Counted from the first letter of the stretch, positions 16,106-25,014 are shown. The stretch: DNA of 64,000 bases from Pseudomonadota bacterium (GCA_023457895.1 JAEXAY010000010.1:121884-185883); one strand, 5' to 3'. Notes: generated by a model from the sequence alone, not told the origin. Made by a program: numbers and translations.

Positions 16106-17809
16106 ATGATGACCACATCCACTACCCCCGCGGCCTCGCCCATCCCTGCACACACCGGCACCAGAACCGGCGGCCGCATCCTTGTCGACCAGCTCCTGAT
16201 CCAGGGCTGCGAGCGTATTTTCACCGTCCCCGGCGAAAGCTTCCTCGCAGTGCTCGATGCGCTCCATGATGTGCCGCAGATCGAGCAAATCGTCTGCCGG
16301 CAGGAAGGCGGGGTCAGCTACATGGCCTGCGCCGAAGGCGACATGACGGGGCGGCCGGGCGTCGCCTTCGTGACGCGCGGACCCGGCGCGACCAATGCCA
16401 GCATCGGGGTGCATGTCGCGTTTCAGGACTCGATCCCGATGATCCTGTTCATCGGCGACGTCGACCGTTCGATGAAGGACCGCGAGGGGTTTCAGGAGGT
16501 CGATTTCCCCGCCTTTTTCGCCCCACTCGCCAAATGGGCGGCGCGGATCGACGATGCGCGGCGCATCCCCGAATATGTCGCGCGGGCTTATTCCGTCGCC
16601 ATGTCGGGGCGGCCCGGTCCGGTGGTGCTCGCACTCCCCGAGGACATGCTGCTCGACGAGGTCGAGGCGCTTGACCGCCCGCGCGTCGAACCGGTGGTGC
16701 AGGCCGCCGACCCGCAAGCGATGCAGGCGATGATGGCGCTGCTCGAGGATGCGACCGACCCGGTGGCGATCATCGGCGGCGCGGGCTGGACGGCGGGCGC
16801 CGCGCATTATTTCCGCCTGTTCGCCGAACGCAGCGGCATCCCCGTCGCGTGTGGCTTCCGGCGGCAGGACGCGATCGGCAATGCCTCGCCCGTCTGGGCA
16901 GGCAATCTCGGCTACGGGCCAAACCCCAGGCTGGTCGAGCGGATCAAGGCGGCGGACCTGTTGCTCGTCGTTGGTGCGCGGCTCGGCGAGGCAACCACCG
17001 ATGGCTATAGCCTCGTCACGCCCGACCATCCGGGGCAGACGATGATCCATGTCCACCCCGATCCCAATGAGATCGGCCGCGTCTATCGCACCGACCTCGG
17101 CATCTGCGCCGACATGCATGAATTTGCGGAAAGCTGCGCCTTCTGGCCCGACGACCTGATCGACTTTGATTGCGGCAAAAAGGCGCACGAAGAATGGCTC
17201 GCCTGGTCGACGCCGACGCCACGCGAGGGGGTGAAGATGGACCTCGGGCCCTGCGTTGCCGCAATGCGCGAGCGGCTCCCGGCCGACACCATCATCTGCA
17301 ACGGCGCGGGCAATTATTCGGGCTGGTGGCACCGCTACTGGCGCTATGCGCCGGGCACGCAGCTCGCGCCGACCAACGGCAGCATGGGCTATGGCCTCCC
17401 GGCGGCGGTGGCCGCGGCGATCCGTCACAAGGATAGAAAGGTCGTCGCGCTCGCGGGCGACGGCTGTTTCCTGATGAACGGGCAGGAGCTTTCCACCGCG
17501 GTGCGCTATGGCTGCGACATGCTGGTGCTGGTGATCGACAATGGCGGCTATGGCACCATCCGGATGCACCAGGAGCGCGAATATCCCGCACGCGTGACGC
17601 CTGCGACCGCACTCACCAACCCGGACTTCGCCGCCTATGCGCGCGCCTTCGGGGCGTGGGGCGAGACGGTGGAGACGACGGAAGAGTTTGCGCCCGCGCT
17701 CGACCGCGCGCTGGCGCAGCCGGGGGTGAAGCTGCTGCATATCCGGACGGATATGGAGGAGATCACCAACGGCACGACGATCAGCGCGATGCGGGCGCGG
17801 GGGAAGTAG
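16106..17809 (+). CDS. Thiamine diphosphate-dependent enzyme (acetolactate synthase-like)
   Basis: The 567-aa protein shows the three ThDP-enzyme domains. The N-terminal Pyr domain carries the catalytic glutamate in CRQEGGVSYMACAEG, followed by TRGPGATNA. A central Rossmann-like domain follows (about 205-340). The C-terminal PP domain has the ThDP/Mg motif GDGCFLMNGQELSTAVRYG...VIDNGGYGTIRMHQ. It lacks neighbours such as ilvN and diverges from anabolic AHAS, so it is more likely a decarboxylase or carboligase of unknown substrate. Two adjacent ATGs (16106, 16109) could start it. It stands alone between repeats. Confidence 0.85.
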   Translation: MMTTSTTPAASPIPAHTGTRTGGRILVDQLLIQGCERIFTVPGESFLAVLDALHDVPQIEQIVCRQEGGVSYMACAEGDMTGRPGVAFVTRGPGATNASIGVHVAFQDSIPMILFIGDVDRSMKDREGFQEVDFPAFFAPLAKWAARIDDARRIPEYVARAYSVAMSGRPGPVVLALPEDMLLDEVEALDRPRVEPVVQAADPQAMQAMMALLEDATDPVAIIGGAGWTAGAAHYFRLFAERSGIPVACGFRRQDAIGNASPVWAGNLGYGPNPRLVERIKAADLLLVVGARLGEATTDGYSLVTPDHPGQTMIHVHPDPNEIGRVYRTDLGICADMHEFAESCAFWPDDLIDFDCGKKAHEEWLAWSTPTPREGVKMDLGPCVAAMRERLPADTIICNGAGNYSGWWHRYWRYAPGTQLAPTNGSMGYGLPAAVAAAIRHKDRKVVALAGDGCFLMNGQELSTAVRYGCDMLVLVIDNGGYGTIRMHQEREYPARVTPATALTNPDFAAYARAFGAWGETVETTEEFAPALDRALAQPGVKLLHIRTDMEEITNGTTISAMRARGK

Positions 17810-17858
17810 GGCTCTTACTTTCCGCATGGTATTTGCGCGGGGCGCGCAGCCGGGTTTT

Positions 17859-17910
17859 ACCCACCCCAAAAGGCGTGCCGCCTTTTGACCCTCCCTGGAA
17901 GGGAGGGTGG
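17859..17910. repeat. Interspersed palindromic element, half copy 6a
   Basis: This is only the right half: ACCCACCCCAAAAGGCGTGC to CCCTGGAAGGGAGGGTGG. It lies in the 432-bp gap after the ThDP-enzyme gene. Confidence 0.75.
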
Positions 17911-17972
17911 AGGGAATTGCGCGATACCCTATTCTCCCTAGCCGGGGAGGAAGGATGGGATTTCCCGCCGTC

Positions 17973-18027
17973 CCACCCTCCCTCGCCAGGGAGGGTCGAA
18001 AAATTGGCACAATTTTTCGGGGTGGGT
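17973..18027. repeat. Interspersed palindromic element, half copy 6b
   Basis: This is the left half only: CCACCCTCCCTCGCCAGGGA, then GAAAAATTGGCACAATTTTTC and GGGGTGGGT. Copies 6a and 6b are therefore in reversed order relative to a complete element, as if the two halves can move or invert separately. Confidence 0.75.
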
Positions 18028-18075
18028 AAAGCTTTTCGGGGAGACCAAGCCCCACAGCCCGCACTAGCATCACAT

Positions 18076-18114
18076 AAAAAATCCGCCCGGCGCAGGGAGG
18101 CGCACCGGGCGGAC
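18076..18114 (-). terminator. Rho-independent terminator downstream of csbD-like gene
   Basis: On the reverse strand TCCGCCCGG and CCGGGCGGA pair, followed by TTTTTT. It lies about 130 bp beyond the CsbD stop. Confidence 0.7.
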
Positions 18115-18241
18115 GAGATTCGGGGCAGATTCAGCGCGATCTTAAAGGGGGAGATTACCGCGCTGTCCAGCAATCCGCACCGAATGGGGTCAATCGATGA
18201 CCCTTCCTCAAACTGGTGGCGTCAAGCTGGTTGGGCGGCCG

Positions 18242-18424
18242 TCAGACCTTGTCGCCGAGCGCGCCCTTCACTTCACCCTTGGCGCGCTGGGCCTCGCCCT
18301 TGCGCTCCTGCGCAATGCCTTCGCCGTGGAGGCGTTCATTGCCGGTGGCCTTGCCGATCGCCTGTTTCGTGTTGCCGATCGCTTCGTTGGTAAGGCCCTT
18401 GGCCTTGTCCTTGAGTTCACCCAT
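18242..18424 (-). CDS. CsbD-family stress protein
   Basis: The 60-aa product MGELKDKAKGLTNEAIGNTK... matches the CsbD family: small, very hydrophilic, Lys/Gly/Ala/Glu-rich, with the repeated GKATGNERLHGEG and KGEAQRAKGEVKGALGDKV patterns. CsbD-like proteins are induced by general stress (EcfG/sigma-B type responses); their biochemical role is not established. A purine-rich GAGAGGAG precedes the start. It is monocistronic with its own terminator. Confidence 0.9.
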   Translation of the reverse strand: MGELKDKAKGLTNEAIGNTKQAIGKATGNERLHGEGIAQERKGEAQRAKGEVKGALGDKV

Positions 18425-18539
18425 TTCGTTTCTCCTCTCATTGTGATTATCGACTGGATGTCACCCAAAGCTACGAACCGGCGCAGCAAAAAGGTCCCGC
18501 GCCGGACGGGTTTTGCGACGAACCGAGATTCCGCAAGCG

Positions 18540-19685
18540 TTAAGCCGACAGCAGCGCGGCGAGCGCGTTAACCTCGCTCAAGCTGTTCCAGCTTGCGAAT
18601 GAAACTCGCATGATGGCCCCGCGAAAATCGACCCGCGCACCATGCCCGGCAAGACTGTCCGCAATCGCCGCGCATTCATCACCAAGGCCGATGCAGAGCG
18701 TCCCGCCAACCTCGCCCTGCGGCCATTTCCATTGCGGCCGCTGGGGTTCCAGCGCGGCGCGGAAGGCCGCCTGCAGCGCTGCGTTATGGCTACGGATCGC
18801 GTCGATGCCGATGCCGAGGATGGTATCCACCCCGGCCCGCGCGGCAACGAAGGGCGCGATGTCGGGCGTCCCGCCCCAGAAGCGCAGCGCATCATCGGCA
18901 TAGCGGAAATCGCGGATGTTCATTTCCCACGGATCGGCGTGGCTGAACCAGCCCACCGCGCCGGGCTCGAGCACCGCGAAGTCGCGCTCCGGCACCCACA
19001 GCCAGCCCGCGCCCGGACCGCCGCTCAGCCATTTGAGGCAGCTGCCGATCCCGGCATCGGCGCCCCACTCCGCCAGCGTCACCGGGACGATGCCCGCCGA
19101 CTGGGCGGCATCGACCACCACGCGCGCGCCGGCCCTGTGCGCGGCCTGCACGATCTCCGCCACTGGCGCAATGCGCCCGCTGTTGGAATGGACGTGCATG
19201 ACGAGCACCGCCGCGGTGCGCGCATCGATCGCGCCGACCCAGACCTGCGCATCGCCCGGATCGGACCCGGCCGGAAGCAGTTGCAACGCAAAGCCCATTG
19301 CTTCGGCTCGTTGCGCGACATAGCCGAGCGAGGGAAAGCTCTGCTCCGACATCAGGATGACGTCGCGCCCGCGCTCGCGCGGGATGCTGCCGAGATAATG
19401 GCCGAACGCCGCCGAGACATTGGCCTGCGGACAGATTTCGGCCGCCGTACCGCCGATCACGTGGGTGAGGCTGGCGCGGAACCCCTCGATCGCGGCGAGC
19501 CAGGCGTCCCACGCGCCGCTCCCCTGTTCGCGCCAGGGCCTGAGATAATGCGCTTCCATCGCGGTCGCGGCGGCGACCGGCTGCGCGCCCGCCGAATGCG
19601 CCATGAAATAAGGCCCCGGCCCCGGGACGTGGAACAGTGCGCCGGTTTCGGGCGTCAGCAGCCGTGTGCCGGGGCCGGCGTGCAT
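18540..19685 (-). CDS. Kynureninase-like PLP enzyme (class V aminotransferase fold)
   Basis: The 381-aa enzyme has the class V fold: an N-terminal substrate region, VVVDAAQSAGIVPVTLAEWGADAGIGSCLKWLSGGPGAGWLW holding the Asp that binds pyridine nitrogen and the Schiff-base lysine in LKWLSGGPG, and GGTPDIAPF. The K-W-L-S-G-G-P-G segment matches the kynureninase K-Y-L-N-G-G-P-G. Kynureninase cleaves kynurenine to anthranilate and alanine. The protein is shorter than typical kynureninases (about 410 aa). Its ATG overlaps the stop of the TDO-like gene as TGATG, so the pair is coupled. Confidence 0.75.
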   Translation of the reverse strand: MHAGPGTRLLTPETGALFHVPGPGPYFMAHSAGAQPVAAATAMEAHYLRPWREQGSGAWDAWLAAIEGFRASLTHVIGGTAAEICPQANVSAAFGHYLGSIPRERGRDVILMSEQSFPSLGYVAQRAEAMGFALQLLPAGSDPGDAQVWVGAIDARTAAVLVMHVHSNSGRIAPVAEIVQAAHRAGARVVVDAAQSAGIVPVTLAEWGADAGIGSCLKWLSGGPGAGWLWVPERDFAVLEPGAVGWFSHADPWEMNIRDFRYADDALRFWGGTPDIAPFVAARAGVDTILGIGIDAIRSHNAALQAAFRAALEPQRPQWKWPQGEVGGTLCIGLGDECAAIADSLAGHGARVDFRGAIMRVSFASWNSLSEVNALAALLSA

Positions 19686-20503
19686 CAGGCGGGCTCCTGC
19701 GCCGGACGCAGGCTCTCGCCGGTCGGACTGCCATGTCCGGAATGCTCGCCCGATGCGCCGTCCGTGCCGTCTTCGGAGATGCTCGGGCGGAACTTGCCGT
19801 AGGTGCCGCCCCATGCATCGGTCATCTGCCAGCGCACGTCCCACAGTTCGGGGAAGAAGCGATGGCGGGTGCCCGCATTGAGCAGCTCGACGGGGCGGCC
19901 CTTCAGCGAGGCGGCGCCCATGCCGATGGTGCGGTGGATGAGATAGATGTGCATCGCGCGGAATTTCTGGAACAGTTCGTCATATTCGATCAGCGCCTCG
20001 GCCACCTTGTAGGCGGCGTCATGGGCAAAGCCGGTGTCATAGACCTCGCGCACGCTGCGTCCTTCGAGATAATGCGCCTCATAGCTTTTCCACAGTTCGT
20101 GCGGCAGCGTGAGGAGCAGCTGGAAGCCGGGGCTTTCCTGCCCCGACCCGTTGCCGAGCTGGAGACGGATTTCCTGATAGTCGCGCGGGCTCATCGTTTC
20201 GAGCAGGTCCATCTGCGTGATCATCAGCCGCTGGATCTTGTGAACGCGGTCGAACAGCGTCAGCACCTTCATGTCCTCGCGCGCCTGCATCGCGCCGTCG
20301 ATGTCAACGAGCGTGTAGGCCATCAGCTTCATCCACAATTCCTCGACCTGATGGACGATCTGGAACAGCAATTCGTCGCCATTGCACAGCTCATGCGTGC
20401 GCTTCTGGCACAGGAGCAGGCGGTCGACGTTCAGATAGATGCCATAGTCGAGCATCTTCGGGTTTTCGAGGGCGGCATGCACCTCTTCACGGTTGAGCGG
20501 CAT
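19685..20503 (-). CDS. Tryptophan 2,3-dioxygenase-family protein (divergent)
   Basis: The 272-aa helical protein carries the TDO N-terminal signature, DELLFQIVHQVEELWMKLMAYTL, including the distal-pocket histidine, and the later FRAMHIYLIHRTIGMG with the probable haem-ligand histidine, followed by FFPELWDVRW. In typical TDOs the latter is followed by a GTGGSSG loop and the middle has SGFQSxQYR with the carboxylate-binding arginine; both are changed here (GMGAASLKGRP and GSGQESPGFQLLL). It is expected to bind haem and an indole-like or related ring. It is the first gene of the pair with the kynureninase-like enzyme. AGAAGGAA lies ten bases before the ATG. Confidence 0.75.
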   Translation of the reverse strand: MPLNREEVHAALENPKMLDYGIYLNVDRLLLCQKRTHELCNGDELLFQIVHQVEELWMKLMAYTLVDIDGAMQAREDMKVLTLFDRVHKIQRLMITQMDLLETMSPRDYQEIRLQLGNGSGQESPGFQLLLTLPHELWKSYEAHYLEGRSVREVYDTGFAHDAAYKVAEALIEYDELFQKFRAMHIYLIHRTIGMGAASLKGRPVELLNAGTRHRFFPELWDVRWQMTDAWGGTYGKFRPSISEDGTDGASGEHSGHGSPTGESLRPAQEPA

Positions 20504-20718
20504 GGAAACATATTCCTTCTGACATATTGAGCGGGAAAAGCCGCATCGCGCAGCATCGGCGCGGCGGGCTTGCGGGCAATATGTCAGGCGCGCGGCTGCA
20601 CCCCCGCGGGCGGGCAGTCGGGCGAGCCCATCTGGCCGAGCCAGAGATAGCGGCTGGTGCTCCTCATCGGCGGCGATGATTGCGCAGCTGCCGCGATTTT
20701 GCAAGATGGGGAAAGACC

Positions 20719-20994
20719 ATGGCCCGCCCGAGCTTTCCAGACCCCGCCGCCATCCGCGCGCTGGCCGATGCCGAAGGCCGCCTCGCGCTGCGCGTCACGC
20801 CCAACGCGAAGGCGGAAAGCCTCGCGATCGAGGACGGCCAGCTGCGCGTCCGCGTGACCGTGGTGCCGGAGGACGGCAAGGCCAACAAGGCGGTGATCGC
20901 GTTGCTGGCGAAGGCGCTGGGCGTGAGCAAGTCGTCGCTCGAAATCGTGCGCGGCGAGACGGCACGGGACAAGCTGGTGCGGATCAAGGGTTAA
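20719..20994 (+). CDS. DUF167 (YggU-type) protein
   Basis: The 91-aa product shows the DUF167 core: LRVTPNAKAESLAIEDGQLRVRVTVVPEDGKANKAVIALLAKALGVSKSSLEIVRGETARDKLVRIKG. The family is widespread and small, with a compact alpha/beta fold and no known activity. The start at 20719 has GGGGAAAG before it; an earlier in-frame ATG at 20680 adds residues unlike the family. It is divergent from the TDO-like gene with a 215-bp spacer. Confidence 0.9.
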   Translation: MARPSFPDPAAIRALADAEGRLALRVTPNAKAESLAIEDGQLRVRVTVVPEDGKANKAVIALLAKALGVSKSSLEIVRGETARDKLVRIKG

Positions 20995-21010
20995 GCGGAA
21001 AACGCGCCTC

Positions 21011-21144
21011 CCAACCTCCCTTTTAGGGAGGGTCAAAAGGCGGCACGCCTTTTGGGGTGGGTATGCTAGGTTTACCCAAGAAGCGCTTTACCCACCCCGA
21101 AAAATTGTCCCAATTTTTCGACCCTCCCTCGCAAGGGAGGGTGG
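21011..21144. repeat. Interspersed palindromic element, copy 7a
   Basis: CCAACCTCCCTTTTAGGGAG to CCCTCGCAAGGGAGGGTGG with the AAAGGCGGCACGCCTTTTGG and GAAAAATTGTCCCAATTTTTC inner stems. It directly follows the DUF167 stop. Confidence 0.85.
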
Positions 21145-21164
21145 AGCGTTGCGCCAACTTTGAT

Positions 21165-21220
21165 CCACCCTCCCTTGCGAGGGAGGGTCGAAATTGACGG
21201 CAGGCAATTTCGGGGTGGGT
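21165..21220. repeat. Interspersed palindromic element, half copy 7b
   Basis: A left-half copy, CCACCCTCCCTTGCGAGGGA to CGGGGTGGGT, lies 20 bp after copy 7a, again showing that halves occur alone. Confidence 0.8.
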
Positions 21221-21262
21221 CGACCTCCCGGTGACGAAACAGTCGCTCCCTCTACCGCCAGC

Positions 21263-22312
21263 TTACAACCCCAGCGCGGCCCGGATCGCGTCCCAGCTGA
21301 CCAGCTTGAAATTCTGCGCGCGGGTGCCGTTATGGCCATCCTGCGCGACGAACAGCCCGCCGGGAAAGGCCGGGCCGAAGTCGCCGATGACAAGTTCGAT
21401 CCCGTCGGTTTCCTCCGCCCCGCCGAGCGGCCCGCCCTGCACCTCGAAGCGCCCGGCATAGGCGAGCGCGCCGCCTTCACCGATGCGATAGACGGCATAT
21501 GTATTATCACCCTGGCTCGAGGCGACGAGGATGCGGCTGCCATCGGCCCGTTTTGCCACCGCGAGGCCCTCGACATCGGCGACGAGCTGCTGGTTGTCGA
21601 CCGCCGCGACCTTGACCGGCGCAGTGCTGCTGCCCGTCGCGTCGAAGCGCCAGATGCCCACATCCTCCTCGCCGACATAAAGGCTGTTGGTGGCCGCATC
21701 GACCGCGCAGCCTTCGGTCTGGGTGGCGAGCTTGAGCGTCCGCACGATACGGCCTTCCGGCTGCGCACCCGGCGTGATCGCCACTTCGGCGATGGTGCCC
21801 TCTTTCAGCACCGAAAAGGCGGTGATGGTGCCGCCCGCGCCTGCCATCACGCACACCCCATAGCCTTCGCCCGCGCCACCGGGGACGCTGCCCAGCGGGA
21901 TCAGCTTGCCGCTCGCGCCATCCAGCCGGAACAGCGCAAGCTTCGCATTGGCAGGATCGTTGCGGTCGCTCGCGACGACATGGATCACGCCGCCCTGTTC
22001 GATGAGGTCGACATTATTAACCCGGCCCGCATCGTAAAAGCTCTTTATGCGTCCATCGAGGCCATAGACATACAGCCCCGCCTTCTTGTCTGTCGCGACG
22101 ATGAGGCTGGCGGAAGGGTCGGCGGCATTGCGCCAGATTGCCGGATCATCGGCGGCATCGTCATTCGAGGTGCCGACCGGTTCGGTTTCGCCGCTTGCCG
22201 CAACGGCAACCGGGGAGAGGCCGCGAATCGGCACCCCGGTCGTGGCGCAACCCGCCAGCAATGCCAGTCCCGCCGCCATCATCCCGCCGCGCATGAAACC
22301 CGTCATCTTCAT
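21263..22312 (-). CDS. Beta-propeller phytase, lipoprotein
   Basis: A 349-aa protein with a lipobox (LALLAGC near residue 22) and a six-bladed beta-propeller phytase domain. Visible signatures are TSNDDAADDPAIWRN, VATDKKAGLYVYGLDG, RVNNVDLIEQ, TEGCAVDAATNSLYVGEEDVGIWRF, DVEGLAVA, SSQGDNTYAVYRI, and FPGGLFVAQDGHN; the acidic residues are the calcium and phosphate ligands. It removes phosphate from phytate outside the inner membrane. It is divergent from a TonB-dependent receptor with Pho-box-like sites in between, so phosphate starvation is the likely inducer. Confidence 0.92.
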   Translation of the reverse strand: MKMTGFMRGGMMAAGLALLAGCATTGVPIRGLSPVAVAASGETEPVGTSNDDAADDPAIWRNAADPSASLIVATDKKAGLYVYGLDGRIKSFYDAGRVNNVDLIEQGGVIHVVASDRNDPANAKLALFRLDGASGKLIPLGSVPGGAGEGYGVCVMAGAGGTITAFSVLKEGTIAEVAITPGAQPEGRIVRTLKLATQTEGCAVDAATNSLYVGEEDVGIWRFDATGSSTAPVKVAAVDNQQLVADVEGLAVAKRADGSRILVASSQGDNTYAVYRIGEGGALAYAGRFEVQGGPLGGAEETDGIELVIGDFGPAFPGGLFVAQDGHNGTRAQNFKLVSWDAIRAALGL

Positions 22313-22383
22313 CGTCGTCCCCTTTTACCGCTACTCGCACCCTTGGCGAATTCACATAGTCCGGCGCGGATTGGGGGTCTAAA

Positions 22384-22401
22384 ATGACAGGATGATGACA
22401 C
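22384..22401 (-). promoter_or_regulatory. Pho box facing the phytase gene
   Basis: Read on the reverse strand the site is GTGTCAT-CATC-CTGTCAT: two 7-bp direct repeats with 4-bp spacing, matching the PhoB consensus CTGTCAT-N4-CTGTCAT at 13 of 14 positions. It lies 72 bp upstream of the phytase start. Confidence 0.75.
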
Positions 22402-22431
22402 CAGCATGGCAAAGCCGGGACGGTTTTCTCT

Positions 22432-22449
22432 CTGTCACCAAACTGCAAC
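22432..22449 (+). promoter_or_regulatory. Pho box facing the TonB-dependent receptor gene
   Basis: CTGTCAC-CAAA-CTGCAAC on the plus strand has the same 7+4+7 layout with weaker second repeat. A further half site TCTGTCA starts at about 22465. It lies 80 bp upstream of the receptor start. Confidence 0.6.
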
Positions 22450-22529
22450 CAAACCGACGCGGTTCTGTCAAATGCCGCTGCTAGGCGGCGCCCCAGATCA
22501 ACAAACAATCATTCGGGGGAACCGTCGAC

Positions 22530-24923
22530 ATGAACAAGATCCACAGCGCCATCGGCGCACTCAGCTTCGCCCTGCTGGCCGCAAGCCCGGCCCTGGCCGA
22601 AAATAATGAAGCGCCGCAGGCGAGCAGCACCAGCGACAGCATCACCGGTGCCGAAGAGGAGCGCATCTCCGCGTCCGACATCGTCGTGCTCGGCAAGATC
22701 AACATGCGCAACCGCACCGAGGCGACCGAGCCGACGCTGGTTTACGACCAGGAATATTTCCAGCGCTTCGAACCGCTCACCGCGGGCGATGCACTGAAGC
22801 GGGTGCCTTCGGTCACGTTCCTTTCGGACGTGATCGAAAGCGACGGCGCGCGGCTGCGCGGCCTTGCGCCCGGCTATACCCAGATCCTCATCAACGGCGA
22901 GAAGGTGCCGGGCTCCAACGCCGACCGCAGCTTCTTCATGGACCGTATCCCGGCCGAACTGATCAGCCGGGTCGAGATCGTGCGCTCCTCCTCGGCGCGC
23001 CGGTCGGGCGACGCGATGGCGGGCACGCTCAACATCGTGCTGCGCGATGGCTTCCAGCTCGATGGCGGCTATATCCGCGCGGGCGCGCTCCACTTTGATG
23101 ACGGCAAGTGGAAACCGAGCGCCGGGCTTGTCTGGGGCGGCGAAGTCGGTCCTGGCCGCCTCCTCCTCGGCGCGAACCTGCAGGGGCGCTACAACCCCAA
23201 GCAGAAAAAGAGCCTGCGCTATGGCGACTCGCCCGAAAACAACCCCGATTTCGCGACCGAGGATTTCGACAATCGCGAGGACCAGCGCGATACCCGCAAC
23301 GGCACCGATTATTCGGCCAATGCGACCTATGACCTCGAGTGGGACAATACCAAGGCATCGCTGAGCGCGTTCATCGTGCGCACCGACCGCACCGAGGACG
23401 AACGCTCCCACGAATATGACGATCCTGCCGCGACCACCGGCCCGGTGCGTGCGCCCGGCGGCCATCTTCTCAGCGACAATTCCAACGTCGCCGAAATCGA
23501 CCAGCTCAACTACAGCCTTGGCTTCAAGGTGGCGCATGAGTGGGGCGTCGGCAAGACCTCGTTCAAGCTCGGCTATGCAAGCTTCGATGAAAAGCGCTAC
23601 GAAACCGAATATGAAATCGACTTTGACCGGGCGACGCCGCGCTTCACCGGCGATCTCATCAACGACCGGATCAAGGACAATGAACTGTCCGCCAAGCTGG
23701 AACATGAATTCAGGCTCGGCGAGGAGATGGACCTCGTCATCGGCGGTTTCATGCAGGCCAAGGACCGCGACATGCGGATGCTCGAACAGCGCGACCGCCG
23801 CAATGTCGCCGCGCCGCGCAGCTGGAACCAGTTCACCAACAACCCGAACGAATTTGCCCGGCCGTTCGACAGGCCGGCCTTCGCGGACGGCGGCCTCAAC
23901 ACCGTGCGCGAGGATCGCCGCGATATTTTCGGCCTGATCGAAGGCAAGTCGGGCGGGCTCTCGTGGGAAGCGGGGCTGCGCTACGAGACCACCGACTATC
24001 GCATCACCGACCGCACCGCCGTGGCAGTCGGGCAGGTCTACAAGAACGACTATGACATGCTGCTGCCGTCGGCATCGCTCAAATATGATATCGGCGCGGG
24101 GCGTATCACCGCATCGGTCGCACGCACCAACCGCCGCCCCGATTTCAAGTTCCTGTCGCCGGCCGTGTATGTCGAGGAATATGGCGATAGCGACCTGATC
24201 GGTAATTCGTTCCTCAAGCCCGAATCGGCATGGGGCGTTGACTTCGGCTACGAACATCGCCTCGGCCGTACCGGGGTGGCCGGGATCAATTTCTTCTACC
24301 GCGACGTCAAGAATCTGAACGAGATCCGCAATACCGGCGAACATGGGGAAGCCTATGAAGCGCCCACCTATAATCCGGACGGCAGCATCGACGATAACGG
24401 TACGATATCATGGGTTTTCCAGCCGCATAATGCCGGCAATGGCAAAGTCTATGGCGTAGAGTTCGACCTTTCGACCGACCTTGGCTTCATCGGGCTGCCC
24501 GACACCGGCATCTTCGGCAACGTGTCATGGCTCGACAGCGAGATCAGCGATTTCATGGGCAAGCGCCGCTTCAACGGACAGTCGAGCTATGTCTATAATA
24601 TCGGTTTCATCCAGGACATTCCGAGCCTCGGCGTCGCGTTCGGTGCGACCCACCGCAAGCAGGGCAAGGCGTTCGACCGCGTCGTCAGCGAGGAAATCGT
24701 CACCACCTATGGCGCCGACCTTGAGGTCTTCGTTGAAAAGCGTTTCGGCAAGATGCTGACCCTCCGCGCGGTCGGGCAGAACCTGCTCAATGGCGCCAAG
24801 AAGGAACGTTTCAACAAGTTCACCTCGCTGGAGGACCAGCTTGCCCGCGACTTCGACGAATATGAACTTGAAAGCGAAAAGGCTGGTCCGGTGTTCCAGG
24901 TGATGGCACGCCTCGCCTTCTGA
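22530..24923 (+). CDS. TonB-dependent outer membrane receptor (phytase-linked)
   Basis: The 797-aa protein has a signal peptide cut after ALA (residue ~23), a TonB-box-like segment ASDIVVLGKI, and a plug domain with AGDALKRVPSVTFLSD, RLRGLAPGYTQILINGEKVPG and ELISRVEIVRSSSARRSGDAMAGTLNIVLRDG. The rest is a 22-strand type barrel rich in Asp/Tyr/Gly, ending in the aromatic F of VMARLAF. TonB and ExbBD energise uptake through such receptors. Its divergence from a phytase and shared Pho boxes suggest an organic phosphate ligand such as phytate breakdown products; this is inference. GGGGGA precedes the ATG. Confidence 0.92.
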   Translation: MNKIHSAIGALSFALLAASPALAENNEAPQASSTSDSITGAEEERISASDIVVLGKINMRNRTEATEPTLVYDQEYFQRFEPLTAGDALKRVPSVTFLSDVIESDGARLRGLAPGYTQILINGEKVPGSNADRSFFMDRIPAELISRVEIVRSSSARRSGDAMAGTLNIVLRDGFQLDGGYIRAGALHFDDGKWKPSAGLVWGGEVGPGRLLLGANLQGRYNPKQKKSLRYGDSPENNPDFATEDFDNREDQRDTRNGTDYSANATYDLEWDNTKASLSAFIVRTDRTEDERSHEYDDPAATTGPVRAPGGHLLSDNSNVAEIDQLNYSLGFKVAHEWGVGKTSFKLGYASFDEKRYETEYEIDFDRATPRFTGDLINDRIKDNELSAKLEHEFRLGEEMDLVIGGFMQAKDRDMRMLEQRDRRNVAAPRSWNQFTNNPNEFARPFDRPAFADGGLNTVREDRRDIFGLIEGKSGGLSWEAGLRYETTDYRITDRTAVAVGQVYKNDYDMLLPSASLKYDIGAGRITASVARTNRRPDFKFLSPAVYVEEYGDSDLIGNSFLKPESAWGVDFGYEHRLGRTGVAGINFFYRDVKNLNEIRNTGEHGEAYEAPTYNPDGSIDDNGTISWVFQPHNAGNGKVYGVEFDLSTDLGFIGLPDTGIFGNVSWLDSEISDFMGKRRFNGQSSYVYNIGFIQDIPSLGVAFGATHRKQGKAFDRVVSEEIVTTYGADLEVFVEKRFGKMLTLRAVGQNLLNGAKKERFNKFTSLEDQLARDFDEYELESEKAGPVFQVMARLAF

Positions 24924-24977
24924 TTTCGAGATCCCCAAGGGTCCGGTTTCAGTCCTTTACCGGCCCCGCTCCCGCTG

Positions 24978-25014
24978 GCGCCGCTTCCTGTAAAGGGAGC
25001 GGCGCTCTTTTTTT
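24978..25014 (+). terminator. Strong rho-independent terminator after the receptor gene
   Basis: GCGCCGCTTCC and GGGAGCGGCGC form an 11-position stem with loop TGTAAA, followed by TCTTTTTTT. Confidence 0.9.
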
